A stretch of 64,000 nucleotides of DNA, from positions 248,001 through 312,000 of the forward strand of contig NZ_LIXI01000002.1 of assembly GCF_001905595.1 (NCBI RefSeq). Reading direction: 5' to 3'. The notes under the pieces are model-generated. The model saw only the letters and a program-made list of their open reading frames with translations, was not told the DNA's origin and did no database searches. The translations under genes were made by a program, and so were the position numbers. Positions 9,296 through 20,800 of this stretch are shown in pieces. The first letter of the stretch is position 1, and every line of letters starts with the position of its first letter. The DNA comes from Streptomyces sp. CB00316. GTDB taxonomy: Bacteria > Actinomycetota > Actinomycetes > Streptomycetales > Streptomycetaceae.

Positions 9296-9727
9296 ATGAC
9301 CACGACACCCTTCAACCCGCACGCCCTCCTCGCGAAGAGCAGCCTCGGCACGCTCGCGACGCTCAAGTCGGACGGCCGGCCGCAGCTCTCCCCCGTCCAG
9401 CCCTTCTTCGACCAGGAGGCCGGCGTCATCTACGTATCGACCAGCCATGGAACGGCCAAGACGGCGAACCTGCGCCGGGACGCGCGCGCCACGCTGATGG
9501 TGCTGAGCTCCGACGGGTGGGACTGGGCCACCGCCGAGGGCGTCGCCACGCTCACCGGGCCGGGTGAGGACCCCCACGGCCCGGAGGTCGAGGCGCTGGT
9601 GGACTACTACCGCAAGGCGGCCGGCGAGCACCCGGACTGGGACGAGTACCGCGAGGCGATGGTGGCCGGCCGCCGGGTGCTCATCACGATGACCGTCGAC
9701 CACGTGTACGGCGCCCGGGTCTCCTGA
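9296..9727 (+). CDS. PPOX-class (F420-dependent) oxidoreductase
   Basis: A 143-residue single-domain split-barrel protein of the pyridoxamine 5'-phosphate oxidase-like/F420 group. Family features are LGTLATLKSDGRPQLSPVQP at the N-terminus, VIYVSTSHGTAKTANLRRD (cofactor phosphate contacts) and a C-terminal RVLITMTVDHVYG strand. Members reduce or oxidise small substrates using FMN or F420; the substrate here is unknown. It has no ribosome-binding site, which fits a leaderless mRNA. A very strong terminator follows at 9744-9790. Confidence 0.85.
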   Translation: MTTTPFNPHALLAKSSLGTLATLKSDGRPQLSPVQPFFDQEAGVIYVSTSHGTAKTANLRRDARATLMVLSSDGWDWATAEGVATLTGPGEDPHGPEVEALVDYYRKAAGEHPDWDEYREAMVAGRRVLITMTVDHVYGARVS

Positions 9728-9743
9728 CGGCACGCCCCTCACG

Positions 9744-9790
9744 GCTTCCTGCCCCCGCGGTCCGTCGGCCGGACCGCGGGGGCAGGAAGC
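9744..9790. terminator. Perfect 21-bp stem terminator
   Basis: Inverted arms at 9744-9764 and 9770-9790 pair perfectly over 21 bp around a 5-nt loop. It lies 17 bp after the PPOX stop codon and before the convergent aminotransferase gene. It marks the left edge of the biosynthetic cluster transcriptionally. Confidence 0.85.
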
Positions 9791-9838
9791 TTCGGCGTCA
9801 CCGGGCGGGGTCACCATGGGTCACCCGGGGTTCACCCA

Positions 9839-9890
9839 GCCGTGTCACCCGGCCGTGTCACCCAGCCGTGTCACCCGGCCGTGGCACCTC
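9839..9890. repeat. Four tandem 13-bp repeats across the aminotransferase stop
   Basis: Four consecutive copies of a 13-bp unit, GCCGTGTCACCCG with small variations, fill 9839-9890. The array covers the last codons and the stop of the convergent aminotransferase. Looser GGTCACC copies precede it (9809-9837). It looks like slippage-generated sequence. Confidence 0.8.
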
Positions 9891-11484
9891 CGCCGTGGAG
9901 GAGCGTCTCGCCGTCCTGTTCCCGGAGTACGGCGATCAGTCCGCGCAGCCCCGCCTCCGTACGGGCGATCTCCTCGTCGGTGAGGTACACCGACGGCTCG
10001 AAGCGCAGGGTGTTGGTCGCGCTCGCGGTCGGGAAGATCCGCAGCGAGTGGACCCGCAGGAGGTAGCCGGACAGGAGGTAGCCGAGGAGCCCGGCGCCCG
10101 CCTGCTCCCGGATGATCTCCGAGGTGGAGCCGGACTGGTCGTGGAACTCCAGGCCGAGCATCAGGCCCTTGCCCCGGACGTCCGCGACGATGTCGCCGAA
10201 CTCCTTGCGCAGCCCCTCCAGCACCTCCAGCAGCTGGTTGCCCCGCGTCTCGGCGAGCCGGTACGCCTTCCCGTCGTCGGCCTCCAGCAGCTCGACGGTC
10301 TTGGCCGCGATGAGCGTGGAGAAGCTGTCCTTGGCATAGGTGGAGCTGTGGACGAGCTCGAAGTCCGTACGGTAGCGGGAGCCGCGCACCAGGGTCAGCG
10401 CCGACTTGGCGATGCCGCCGCCGAGGCTCTTGGCGAGCGTGATGTAGTCCCCGCGCAGGCCGATGTGGGAGGCGGCGAAAAAGGCTCCGGAGCGGCCCAT
10501 GCCGCTCTGCACCTCGTCCACGACGATCGGGATGTCGGCCGTGGCGCAGGCGTCCTGGATCCGGCGGGCGGTCTCCCGGTCGAACACCCTGATGCCGGCC
10601 TCGCCCTGGATGGGCTCCAGCAGGAACGCGCCGATGACCGGCAGCTCGCGCTCGACGAGGCGTACCGTCCCGTCCTGCGTCTGGAAGTCGAACAGGGAGC
10701 TGCGCTCCTCGTCGATGGCTTCCGTCAGCGCCTCGGGACGGCTGACGTCCACGAAGCGGCAGCGGGCGGCGAGCGCGCGGAACGGGGTGCGGTACCCGGG
10801 GTTGTGGGTGAACTGGACGCTCCCGATCAGCTTCCCGTGGAAGGAGCCCTCCGGCGCCAGGAACACCGGAGCCGCGCCGGTCCGCTCGGTGTTGACCCGT
10901 TCGACGGCGGCGAGCAGGCGCTCGAAGCCCGCCGCGCCGTCCTGCGCGGGGTCGCCCTCCACACCGAGTACCGCGAGTGCCTCGTCGGAGACCTCCGGAC
11001 GCGCACCCGCCCCTACGGCGGACCGGGCCTCCTCCGCGTGGGCCGAGACCCCTTCGAGGAGTTCGGCGAGCTTCAGCACCCGGTCGAGTTCCGCGTGCTT
11101 GACGGCCACTTCGTTGGCCTCGGCACCACTGTTGGCGAAGATCGCCGAATAGGGCTCGGGGTCGCCGAACTCCCGGTGGATGATGCCGTTGATCTTCCAG
11201 GCGAGGTCATTGGCGTAAGGATGCCGCGAGAACTGCGCGTGGACCGGCGTCCCTCCGTCCAGCAGCGACTTCGCGTACTCCACGATCTCGGGGTTGTTGT
11301 GTCCGAGGACGACCGACCCGTAGCCGCCGACCAGGTCGAGCACCGGTATTTCCGCCCCATCGGCTCGGCGGTAGAAAAGGGTGTTTCCACTGGAACGGAC
11401 GTACTCGACGTCCAGCCCCAGCGTGGACAGCCAATTCGCCAGGTGCGGTTCAGCAAGTTCGAGCTTCTCTACCACGGGGTTCAT
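9871..11484 (-). CDS. Class III PLP aminotransferase, probable aldehyde transaminase of the cluster
   Basis: A 537-residue fold-type I aminotransferase. Family motifs include DLVGGYGSVVLGHNNP, NSGAEANEVAVKHAE, GSFHGK, IPIVVDEVQSGMGRSG and the PLP-binding Lys352 in TLAKSLGGG. It is longer than usual class III enzymes because about 60 residues are inserted between NEVAVKHAELDR and GSFHGK. It starts at ATG 11484, with AGAGGG upstream. It is divergent from the first PKS gene. PKS systems that end in a thioester reductase use such an enzyme to turn the released aldehyde into a primary amine, the inferred role here. The amino donor is unknown. Confidence 0.88.
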   Translation of the reverse strand: MNPVVEKLELAEPHLANWLSTLGLDVEYVRSSGNTLFYRRADGAEIPVLDLVGGYGSVVLGHNNPEIVEYAKSLLDGGTPVHAQFSRHPYANDLAWKINGIIHREFGDPEPYSAIFANSGAEANEVAVKHAELDRVLKLAELLEGVSAHAEEARSAVGAGARPEVSDEALAVLGVEGDPAQDGAAGFERLLAAVERVNTERTGAAPVFLAPEGSFHGKLIGSVQFTHNPGYRTPFRALAARCRFVDVSRPEALTEAIDEERSSLFDFQTQDGTVRLVERELPVIGAFLLEPIQGEAGIRVFDRETARRIQDACATADIPIVVDEVQSGMGRSGAFFAASHIGLRGDYITLAKSLGGGIAKSALTLVRGSRYRTDFELVHSSTYAKDSFSTLIAAKTVELLEADDGKAYRLAETRGNQLLEVLEGLRKEFGDIVADVRGKGLMLGLEFHDQSGSTSEIIREQAGAGLLGYLLSGYLLRVHSLRIFPTASATNTLRFEPSVYLTDEEIARTEAGLRGLIAVLREQDGETLLHGGGATAG

Positions 11485-11838
11485 CTCCACCCTCTGACCG
11501 ACAGTGCCGCATGACTCCGTACTGGCGGCGAACAATAGCATTCGGTCGCTCTTTTATTCGAGTGATCCGTAATGGATCGGTAACTGCCCGTCCTCCGCGC
11601 CGTGAACACCGCCCCGACCAGCCAATTCCTCCCCGGTTCCCCGAGTGATCCACAGGTTTCCTTTCCCTGGCACGGGCGCTCTCCGGTAATCATCCGGGGA
11701 AAGCGGACGGAGATTCACGCGTTGCCGGGCCGTGACCGACTTCCTGGAATTCATGTATCGAATACGGATACGGTTCGGGGCGAACATGTGATCGTCAGCC
11801 AGAGGCGATTTCCGTCGCGGGAAAGGCAGTCGAGCGAA
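11485..11838. promoter_or_regulatory. Divergent promoter region of aminotransferase and PKS operon
   Basis: A 354-bp gap, AT-richer than its surroundings. The decamer CGAGTGATCC occurs at 11559-11568 and 11642-11651. On the minus strand the near-heptads GTTACCG, ATTACGG and CTCGAAT follow each other at 11-bp spacing (11585 down to 11557), reminiscent of SARP-binding direct repeats. TATTGT (11537-11532, minus) is a possible -10 for the aminotransferase. Binding by the cluster's SARP is inference. Confidence 0.45.
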
Positions 11839-14800
11839 ATGACGAGTGAGCCACGTTCCGAGGTCAACGGCCCGCACCGGGGACGGTCCGAGCCCATCGC
11901 CGTGGTCGGCCTGTCCTGCCGACTGCCCGAAGCCTCCGGCCCGGCGGCCTTCTGGGAGCTGCTGCTCGAAGGCCGGGACGCCCTCTCCGACATGCCTGCC
12001 GACCGCTGGGAGTCGATCTCGGGCGACACGATCGACGGAATCCGCCGGGGCGGATTCATCGACGGCATCGCCGACTTCGACGCCTCCTTCTTCGGCATCT
12101 CGCCCCGCGAGGCCGTCGTCATGGACCCGCAGCAGCGCCTCCTGCTGGAGCTCACCTGGGAAGCGCTGGAGGACGCCGGTATCGTCGCCGCGACCCTGGA
12201 GTCCAGCGCGACCTCCGTGTTCGTCGGCACCGCTCGCGAGGACTACACCAGCCTGGTCTACCGGCAGGGCTCCTCGGCCATCACCCAGCACACCGTGACC
12301 GGCACGCACCGCGGCATCATCGCCAACCGGGTCTCCTACGCGCTCGGGCTGAACGGCCCCAGCCTCACCGTGGACACCTCCCAGTCCTCCTCCCTGGTCG
12401 CCGTCCACCTCGCGTGCGAGAGCCTGCGCACCGGCGAGTCCGACATGGCCCTCGCGGCGGGCGTGAACCTCAACATCCTCGGCGAAGGGATCGGCGGCGC
12501 CGAGCAGTTCGGCGGCCTCTCCCCCGACGGCCGCTCCTTCACCTTCGACGCCCGCGCCAACGGCTACGTACGCGGGGAGGGCGCGGGCGTCCTGGTCCTC
12601 AAGCCGCTCTCGCGGGCCCTCGCCGACGGCGACCGGGTCCACAGCCTGATCCTCGGCAGCGCCGTGAACAACGACGGCGCGACCCCCGGGCTGACCGTGC
12701 CCAGCGCCGCCGCGCAGGAGCGGGTGATCCGCCTGGCCCGGGAGCGGGCCGGGGTGGAGCCGGACGCGATCCAGTACGTCGAACTCCACGGCACCGGGAC
12801 CCCGGTGGGCGACCCGATCGAGGCCGCCGCGCTCGGGGCCGCGCTCGGCACCCTCAAGGCGGACGGCGATCCCCTGCGGGTCGGGTCCGTCAAGACGAAC
12901 ATCGGGCACCTGGAAGGCGCCGCCGGCATCGTCGGCCTCATCAAGACGGTCCTGTCCATCCGCCACCGGATGCTCCCGCCGAGCCTCAACTTCGAGACGC
13001 CCAACCCGAACATCCCCTTCGGCGAGCTGAACCTCGCGGTCAACGAGCGGCTGAGCGCCTGGCCGCGCCCCGACCGCCCGCTCACCGCGGGCGTGAGCTC
13101 CTTCGGCATGGGCGGCAGCAACTGCCACGTCATCCTCACCGAGGCGCCGGACCGGCCGGCGGACCCGGCGGCGGACCCCGCCGGATCCCCGGCGCGGCCC
13201 TCCGCCGCCCTGCCGGTGGTGGTCTCCGGGCGGACCCCGCAGGCGCTGGCCGCCCAGGCCGCCCGGCTGGCCGCCCATGTGGCGGCCGACGAGCACGTGA
13301 CGCCGGCCGCCGTCGGCCGCTCGTCGGTCTCCATCCGGTCACTGTTCGCTCACCGCGGGGTGGTCCTGGCCGCCGACCGCGAGGAACTGCTCGCCGGGCT
13401 CGGGGCGCTGGCCGGGCGGCTGCCCGCCGCGGGCGTGGTCTCCGGCAGCGAGGCGGGCGGCCGTCTGGGGATGGTCTTCACCGGCCAGGGGGCCCAGCGG
13501 GTCGGGATGGGAACGGAGCTGTACACGGCCTTCCCGGCCTTCGCCGCCGCCTTCGACGAGGTGTGCGCGCACCTCGACCCGCTGCTGGAGCGCCCGCTCC
13601 GGGAGGTGATCGCCTCGGGCGAGGGCCTGGACCTGACCGGCTCCACCCAACCCGCGCTGTTCGCGGTCGAGGTGGCGCTGTTCCGCCTGTACGAGTCCTG
13701 GGGCGTGCGCCCCGACTTCCTCGCCGGGCACTCCATCGGCGAGGTGTCGGCCGCCCATGTGGCCGGGGTGCTCACGCTGGCCGACGCGTGCGTCCTCGTG
13801 GCGGCCCGGGGCCGGCTGATGCAGGCGCTTCCCGAGGGCGGCGCCATGGTCGCGGTCCAGGCGTCCGAGGCGGAGGTGCTGGCCGCCCTGTCCGGCCACG
13901 AGGCCGCGGTGTCCCTGGCCTCGGTGAACGGGCCCGCCGCCGTCGTGCTCTCCGGCGACGAGGCCGCGGTGCTGGAGGTCGCGGGCGGTCTGCGCGAGCG
14001 GGGGCACAAGACGAAGCGGCTCACGGTGAGCCACGCGTTCCACTCGGCCCACATGGACGGGATGCTCGACGCGTTCCGCCAGGCGCTGGCGCCGTTGTCC
14101 TTCCACCCGCCGCGCATCCCCGTCGTCTCCACCGTGACCGGTCAGGTGGCGGCGGACGGCCTGCTGGAGTCCCCGGAGTACTGGGTCGAGCAGGTGCGCC
14201 GGCCCGTCCGGTTCCTGGAGGCCGTGCGCACCCTGGAGGCCGAGGGCGCGCGCACCGTCGTGGAACTGGGCCCCGACGGGGTGTGCTCGGCGATGGTGGC
14301 CGAGAGCGTGCTCGACCGGGACGCCGTCCACGCCGAGCCCGCCCTGCGCGCGGGCCGGCCGGAGGACCGTACGGTCGGCGCGGCGCTCGCCCGGGCCTTC
14401 GTCCGGGGTGCGCGGGTGGACTGGGACGCGGTGTTCGCGGGCACCGGGGCGCACCGGGTGGAGCTGCCGACGTACGCCTTCCAGCGGGAGCGCTACTGGG
14501 TGACGGACCTGGCGGCTCCGGCCGCCGGCTCCTCCCCGGGGGCGGGTGCCGCCACGGCCGGCGCTCCGGCCCCCGTGGCCGCCCGCCCCACGGCGGGCAC
14601 CGCGGCGGGAGACCGCTCGGCGGCCGACCTGGTGGCGGCACACGTCGCGGCCGTCCTCGGATACGGTCCCGACCGGTCCGTGGAGACGGATCTCCCCTTC
14701 CGTGACCTCGGGTTCAGCTCACTGATGACCGTGGAGCTGCGCACCGGCCTCGCCGAGGCCACCGGGCTGCGGCTGCCCTCCGGTCTGCTCTTCGACCACC

Positions 14801-17800
14801 CGACGCCGGCGGCCCTGGCGGAGTTCATCGGCGCCGAACTCCAGGGCTCCGGCGGTGGCCAGGAGGAGGAACCCCTCCTGGCCACCGGCTCCGACGAGCC
14901 GATCGCCATCGTCGGCATGGCCTGCCGCTACCCCGGCGGCGTCGCCTCGCCGGAGGACCTGTGGCGGCTCGTGGACGAGCGCGGCGACGCGATCACCCCC
15001 TTCCCGACCGACCGGGGCTGGGACGAGGACCTCTACGACCCGGACCACGAGCGCTCCGGCAAGTCCTATCTGGGCGAGGGCGGCTTCCTGCACGACGCGG
15101 GCCGCTTCGAGCCCGGCTTCTTCGGCATATCGCCGCGTGAGGCGCAGGCCATGGACCCCCAGCAGCGGCTGCTGCTGGAGACCGCGTGGGAGTCCCTGGA
15201 ACACGCCGGGCTGGTGCCGCGCACGCTGCGCGGGACCCGTACGGGTGTCTTCGTCGGCGCGACGACCGGCGACTACGGGCCCCGGATGCAGGACGCTCCG
15301 GAGAGCGCCGAGGGGCACCTGCTCACCGGGACCACCCCCAGCGTGATGTCCGGGCGCATCGCCTACCAGTTCGGCTTCACCGGCCCCGCGGTGACCGTGG
15401 ACACGGCCTGCTCCTCCTCCCTGGTCGCCGTGCACATGGCGGTGCAGTCGCTGCGGCGCGGCGAGTCCGGCCTCGCTCTGGCGGGCGGGGCGGCCGTCAT
15501 GTCCTCCCCCGGCATGTTCGTGGAGTTCTCCCGGCAGCAGGGGCTGTCGCCCGACGGGCGGTGCAAGTCCTTCGCCGCCGGCGCCGACGGCACCGTCTGG
15601 TCGGAGGGCGTCGGCCTGCTGGTCCTGGAGCGGCTCTCCGAGGCACGCCGCAACGGACACCGGGTCCTGGGCCTGGTCCGCGGATCGGCCGTCAACCAGG
15701 ACGGCGCCTCCAACGGCCTCAGCGCCCCGAACGGCCTCTCCCAGCAGCGGGTGATCCGGCAGGCGGTGGCCGACGCCGGTCTGACCGTCACCGACGTGGA
15801 CGTGGTGGAGGCGCACGGCACCGGTACGTCGCTGGGCGACCCGATCGAGGCCGAGGCGATCCTCGCCACCTACGGAAGCGACCGGGAGGGCCGGGAACCG
15901 GTCCTGCTCGGCTCGCTGAAGTCGAACATCGGGCACGCGCAGGCAGCGGCCGGCATCGGCGGGCTCATCAAGATGGTCGAAGCGATGCGGCACGGCGTCG
16001 TACCGGCCACCCTGCACGTGGACGAGCCGACCCCGCACGTGGACTGGTCGTCCGGCACCGTCGCGCTGGTGCGCGAGCACCGGCCGTGGCCCCGCACCGG
16101 TGCGCCCCGGCGGGCCGGTATCTCCTCCTTCGGAATCAGCGGGACCAACGCGCACGTCGTCGTCGAGCAGCCGGACCCGGCGGACGCGCCGCCTCCCGCA
16201 AAGACGCACCCCGTGAAGACGCACCCCGTGGAGACGGCCGCCACCGAGGCGCCCGCCACCGAATCGTCCGCCGTGGACGCGGCACGGACCCCCTGGCTGC
16301 TCTCCGCCCCCGACGCCGACGGCCTGAAGGCCCAGGCGGCGCGCCTGCGGGAGTTCGTGACGGCCCGTCCAGAGCTGCGCCCCCAGGACGTGGGGCTCTC
16401 CCTCGCCGCCACCCGCACCCTCTTCGCCCACCGGGCGGTCGTCCTCGGCACAGCCGGTGAGGCCGGTTCCGGCGCCGAGGGCCGCCTCGCCGCCCTCGCC
16501 GCGCTCGCCGACGGCACCGCCTCGCCGCAGGTGGTGCGCGGCTCGGCCGCGGAGCCGGGCCGCACCGCCTTCCTCTTCACCGGCCAGGGTGCGCAGCGGG
16601 CCGGGATGGGGCGCGAACTCCACGCGGAGTCAACGGTGTTCGCCGAGGCCTTCGACGCCGTGTGCGCGGCCGTCGATCCGCACCTGGACCGCTCGCTGCG
16701 CGACCTGGTCTTCGCCGACGAGGACTCCCCGGACGCGGCGCTGCTGCACCGGACGCGCTACACCCAGCCGGCCCTCTTCGCCGTGGAGGTGGCGCTGTTC
16801 CGGCTGGCCGAGCACCAGGGCCTGGCCCCGGACCTGCTGGCCGGCCACTCGGTCGGTGAGCTGGCCGCGGCCCATGTGGCCGGGGTGCTCTCCCTCGCCG
16901 ACGCCGCCACGCTGGTGGCGGCCCGGGGCAGGCTCATGGAGGAGGCGCGCTCCGACGGTGCCATGGTCGCGATCCAGGCCGGGCCCGACGAGGTGGTCGC
17001 CACGTTCGGCGCCGACGCCGACGCCGTCTCCCTGGCTGCGGTCAACGGGCCGCGGTCCGTGGTCGTCGCGGGGGACGAGGCCGTGGTGGAGCGGATCGAG
17101 CGGGAGTGGCGCGAGCGCGGTCACCGCGTCCGCAGGCTCCGGGTGAGCCACGCGTTCCACTCGCCGCACATGGACGGCATCCTGGAGGAGTTCCGTACGG
17201 TCGCGCGCTCCCTGACCTTCCACGCGCCCGCCGTCCCCGTGGTGTCGACGGTGACCGGGGCACCGGCCGAGCCGGAGCTGCTGCGCTCGCCCGACTACTG
17301 GGTCGACCAGATCCGTGCCACGGTGCGGTTCCACGACACCGTACGGTCCCTGTACGAGCAGGGGGCGACCCTCTTCGTGGAGCTGGGGCCGGACGCCGTC
17401 CTCACCGCCATGGCACGGGAGTCGCTCGCCGACGCGGGCGCCGACGGCGCCACCACCTGTGTCGCCCTGGCCCGCGCCGGCCGGCCGGAGGCCGACACCT
17501 ACACCGCCGCCATCGCCGCGGTCCAGGCCGCCGGGGCCGCCTTCGACCTGGCCGCCCTCTTCCCCGGCGCAGAGCGGATCGGCCTGCCGACGTACGCATT
17601 CCGCGGAACGCACTACTGGCTGGCCCCCGGCGCCCGTACCGACGTCCCCGGGCTCGGCCTCGACGCCTCCGGGCACCCGCTGCTCGGCGCCTCGGTCGAC
17701 GTGGCGGGGGGCGACGGGGAGACCGTCCTCACGGGCCTGCTCTCCCTGCGCACCCACCCCTGGCTGGCCGACCACGTCGTCGAGGGCAGCACCCTCCTGC

Positions 17801-20800
17801 CCGCCACCGCCTTCCTGGAGCTGGCCTTCGCCGCCGGGGAGCCGACGGGGGCGGACACCGTCGACGACCTGACCCTGGAGGCGCCGCTGGCCCTCACCGG
17901 GCGGGACTCCGTGCGCGTCCAGATCAAGGTCGCCGCCCCGGTCGCCGACGGCGGCCGGCCCTTCACCATCCACTCCCGCCCGGTCACGGCCACCGGTCAG
18001 CCGTGGACACGACACGCCACCGGGATCCTCTCCGCCGCCGCGGACCCGTCCCCGGACGCCGAGCGGGGCCCCTGGCCGCCCGCCGGGGCACTCGCGCTGC
18101 CGACCGAGGACCTGTACCAGGAGCTGGACGGCCTCGGATACTCCTACGGCCCGGCCTTCCAGGGGGTGCGCGCGGTGTGGCGCCTCGGGGACGAACTGCT
18201 CGCCGAGGTCGCGCTGCCCGACGGCCGGCAGGAGCACTCCGGCCGGTACGGCGTGCACCCCGCGCTGCTCGACGCCGCGCTGCACCCGCTGCTGCCCGGA
18301 GCGGCGGACGGCGGGAGCCCGTCGGAGATCCGGCTGCCGTTCGCCTGGGACGGGGTCCGGCTGCACGCGGCCGGAGCGGCCGAGGCCCGGGTGCGGATCA
18401 CCCCGGCCGGCCCGGACACCGTCTCCCTGGCCGTCACCGACCGGGCCGGGGAGCCCGTGGTGACCGTCGCCTCGCTCACCCTGCGACCGGTGGCCCGGGC
18501 GGCGTTCGCCGAGGCCGCCGTGGTCCGCGAACCCCTCTACGCCCTCGACTGGCCGGTGGTCGCCGCGGGCGAGGTCCCCGAGTGGACCCGTACGGAGCTG
18601 ACCGGCCTCACCGGGCAGGAGACGGCGGCCGTCGACCCGGCCGACCTCGTCGTCCTGACCCTCACGAAGGTCCCGGGCGCCGTGCCCGGCACGGCCCGGA
18701 CCACGACCGCGCGGGCGGCTGCGTTCCTGCGGGAGTGGCTGGAGTCGGAGCGGTTCGAGCGGTCCCGGCTGGCCGTGGTGACCAGCGGTGCCGTGGCGGC
18801 GGCCCCCGGGGAGGACGTGACCGACCTGGTCCACGCCCCGCTGTGGGGGCTCGTGCGCTCGGCCCAGACCGAGCACCCGGGCCGGATCGTCCTGGTCGAC
18901 CTCGACGGGCACGGTGACGCGCACGCCCTGGTGGCCGGTGCCGTGGCCACCGGAGAACCGCAGATCGCCGTCCGCGACGGGGAGTTCCGCGCCCCGAGGC
19001 TGGCCCGGGCCGCCGCCCGGACCGCACCGCCGGTACGCTTCGCGGCCGAGGGTACGGTCCTGGTCTCCGGCGGCACCGGCGGACTCGGCGCGGTCCTGGC
19101 CCGGCACCTCATCACCGAGCACGGCGTACGACGCCTGCTCCTGCTCAGCCGCCGGGGACCCGACAGCCCCGGCGCCGACACCCTCCGCCAGGAACTCACC
19201 CGACTCGGCGCCCACGTCGACCTCGTGGCCGCCGACGCCGCCGACCGCGACGCCCTCACCCGGGCCCTCGCCACCATCCCCGGCGAACACCCGCTCACCG
19301 CCGTCGTCCACACCGCGGGCGTCATCGACGACGCGACGATCGCCTCCCTGACCCCGGAACAGCTCGACAGCGTGCTCCGGCCCAAGATCGACGGTGCCTG
19401 GAACCTCCACGAACTCACCCGCGACCACGACCTCACCGCCTTCGTCCTCTACTCCTCCATCGCCGGCACCATCGGCACCCCCGGCCAGGCCAACTACGCC
19501 GCCGGCAACACCTTCCTCGACGCCCTCGCCCACCACCGCCACGCCCACGGCCTCCCCGCCGACTCCCTCGCCTGGGGACTGTGGGACGCCTCCACGGGCA
19601 TGGGCGCCACCCTCTCCGGGGCGGACCTGGCCCGCTGGACCCGTACCGGCGTGCTCCCGCTCTCCGAGGAGCAGGGCCTGCGCATGTTCGATACGGCGCT
19701 GGGCACGGACGCCCCGCTCACCGTCGCCGCCGCGCTGGACCCGGCGCGGGCCGCGGGCTCCGGCCTGCCGCCTGCCGTGTGGCGCGGCCTGGTCCGCACC
19801 CGGCGTACCGCCCGTACGGCAGCGGCGGCGGACGCCTCAAGCTGGGCGGCCCGGACGGCCGCACTGCCCGAGGACGAGCGCGGCCCCGCCGTGCTCCAGC
19901 TCGTCCGCGACTGCGTCGCCACGGCGCTGGGCCACACCTCCGGTGAACAGGTCGACGCCACCAAGGCGTTCAAGGAGCAGGGCTTCGACTCCCTCACAGC
20001 CGTCGAGCTGCGCAACCAGCTCGGCACCGCCACCGGGCTGCGGCTGCCCTCCACCGTGGTCTTCGACCACCCCAACCCCACCGCCCTGGTCACCCATCTC
20101 CTGGGCCTGGTCCCGGGACAGGACCAGGCAGGGGCCGCGACCCCGGGCAAGGCCGCGAAGGCACGCCGGGGCAAGCGCTCCGGCTCGGCCGACGAGCCGC
20201 TGGCCATCGTGGGCATGGCCTGCCGGTACCCGGGAGGGGTCCGGTCGCCGGAGGACCTGTGGAACCTGGTCACCTCGGGCACCGACGCGATCAGCGGCTT
20301 CCCGACCAACCGCGGCTGGGACCTGGAGCGGCTCTACGACCAGGACCCGGAGCACACCGGTACCTCGTACGTACGCGAGGGCGGGTTCCTGCACGACGCC
20401 GACCTCTTCGACCGTGACTTCTTCGGCATATCGCCGCGCGAGGCCACCGCCATGGACCCCCAGCAGCGGTTGCTGCTGGAGACCGCCTGGGAGACCTTCG
20501 AGAGCGCCGCGATCGACGCGACCTCGCTGCGCTCCACCAACACCAGCGTCTTCGTCGGTTCCATGTACGACGACTACGCCTCCCGACTGGCCTCCGTACC
20601 CTCCGAGTTCGAGGGCTTCCTGCTCGTCGGCAACACCTCCAGCGTCATATCGGGCCGGCTGGCGTACACCTTCGGGCTCGAAGGCCCGGCGGTCACCGTC
20701 GACACCGCCTGCTCCTCCTCCCTGGTCGCCCTCCACCTCGCGGCCCAGGCCCTGCGCTCGGGCGAATCCGATCTGGCGCTGGCCGGTGGTGTCACCGTGA

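Noticed and set aside
9728..9870. Attachment site or integrase scar at the left edge of the cluster
   Set aside because: No tRNA end, integrase gene or matching direct repeat with the right edge was found; only short tandem repeats and a terminator are visible.
12379..12384. Loss of the KS active-site Cys in the loading module read as an inactivating mutation
   Set aside because: Cys to Gln is the known KSQ substitution used for decarboxylative priming, and the rest of the domain is intact.
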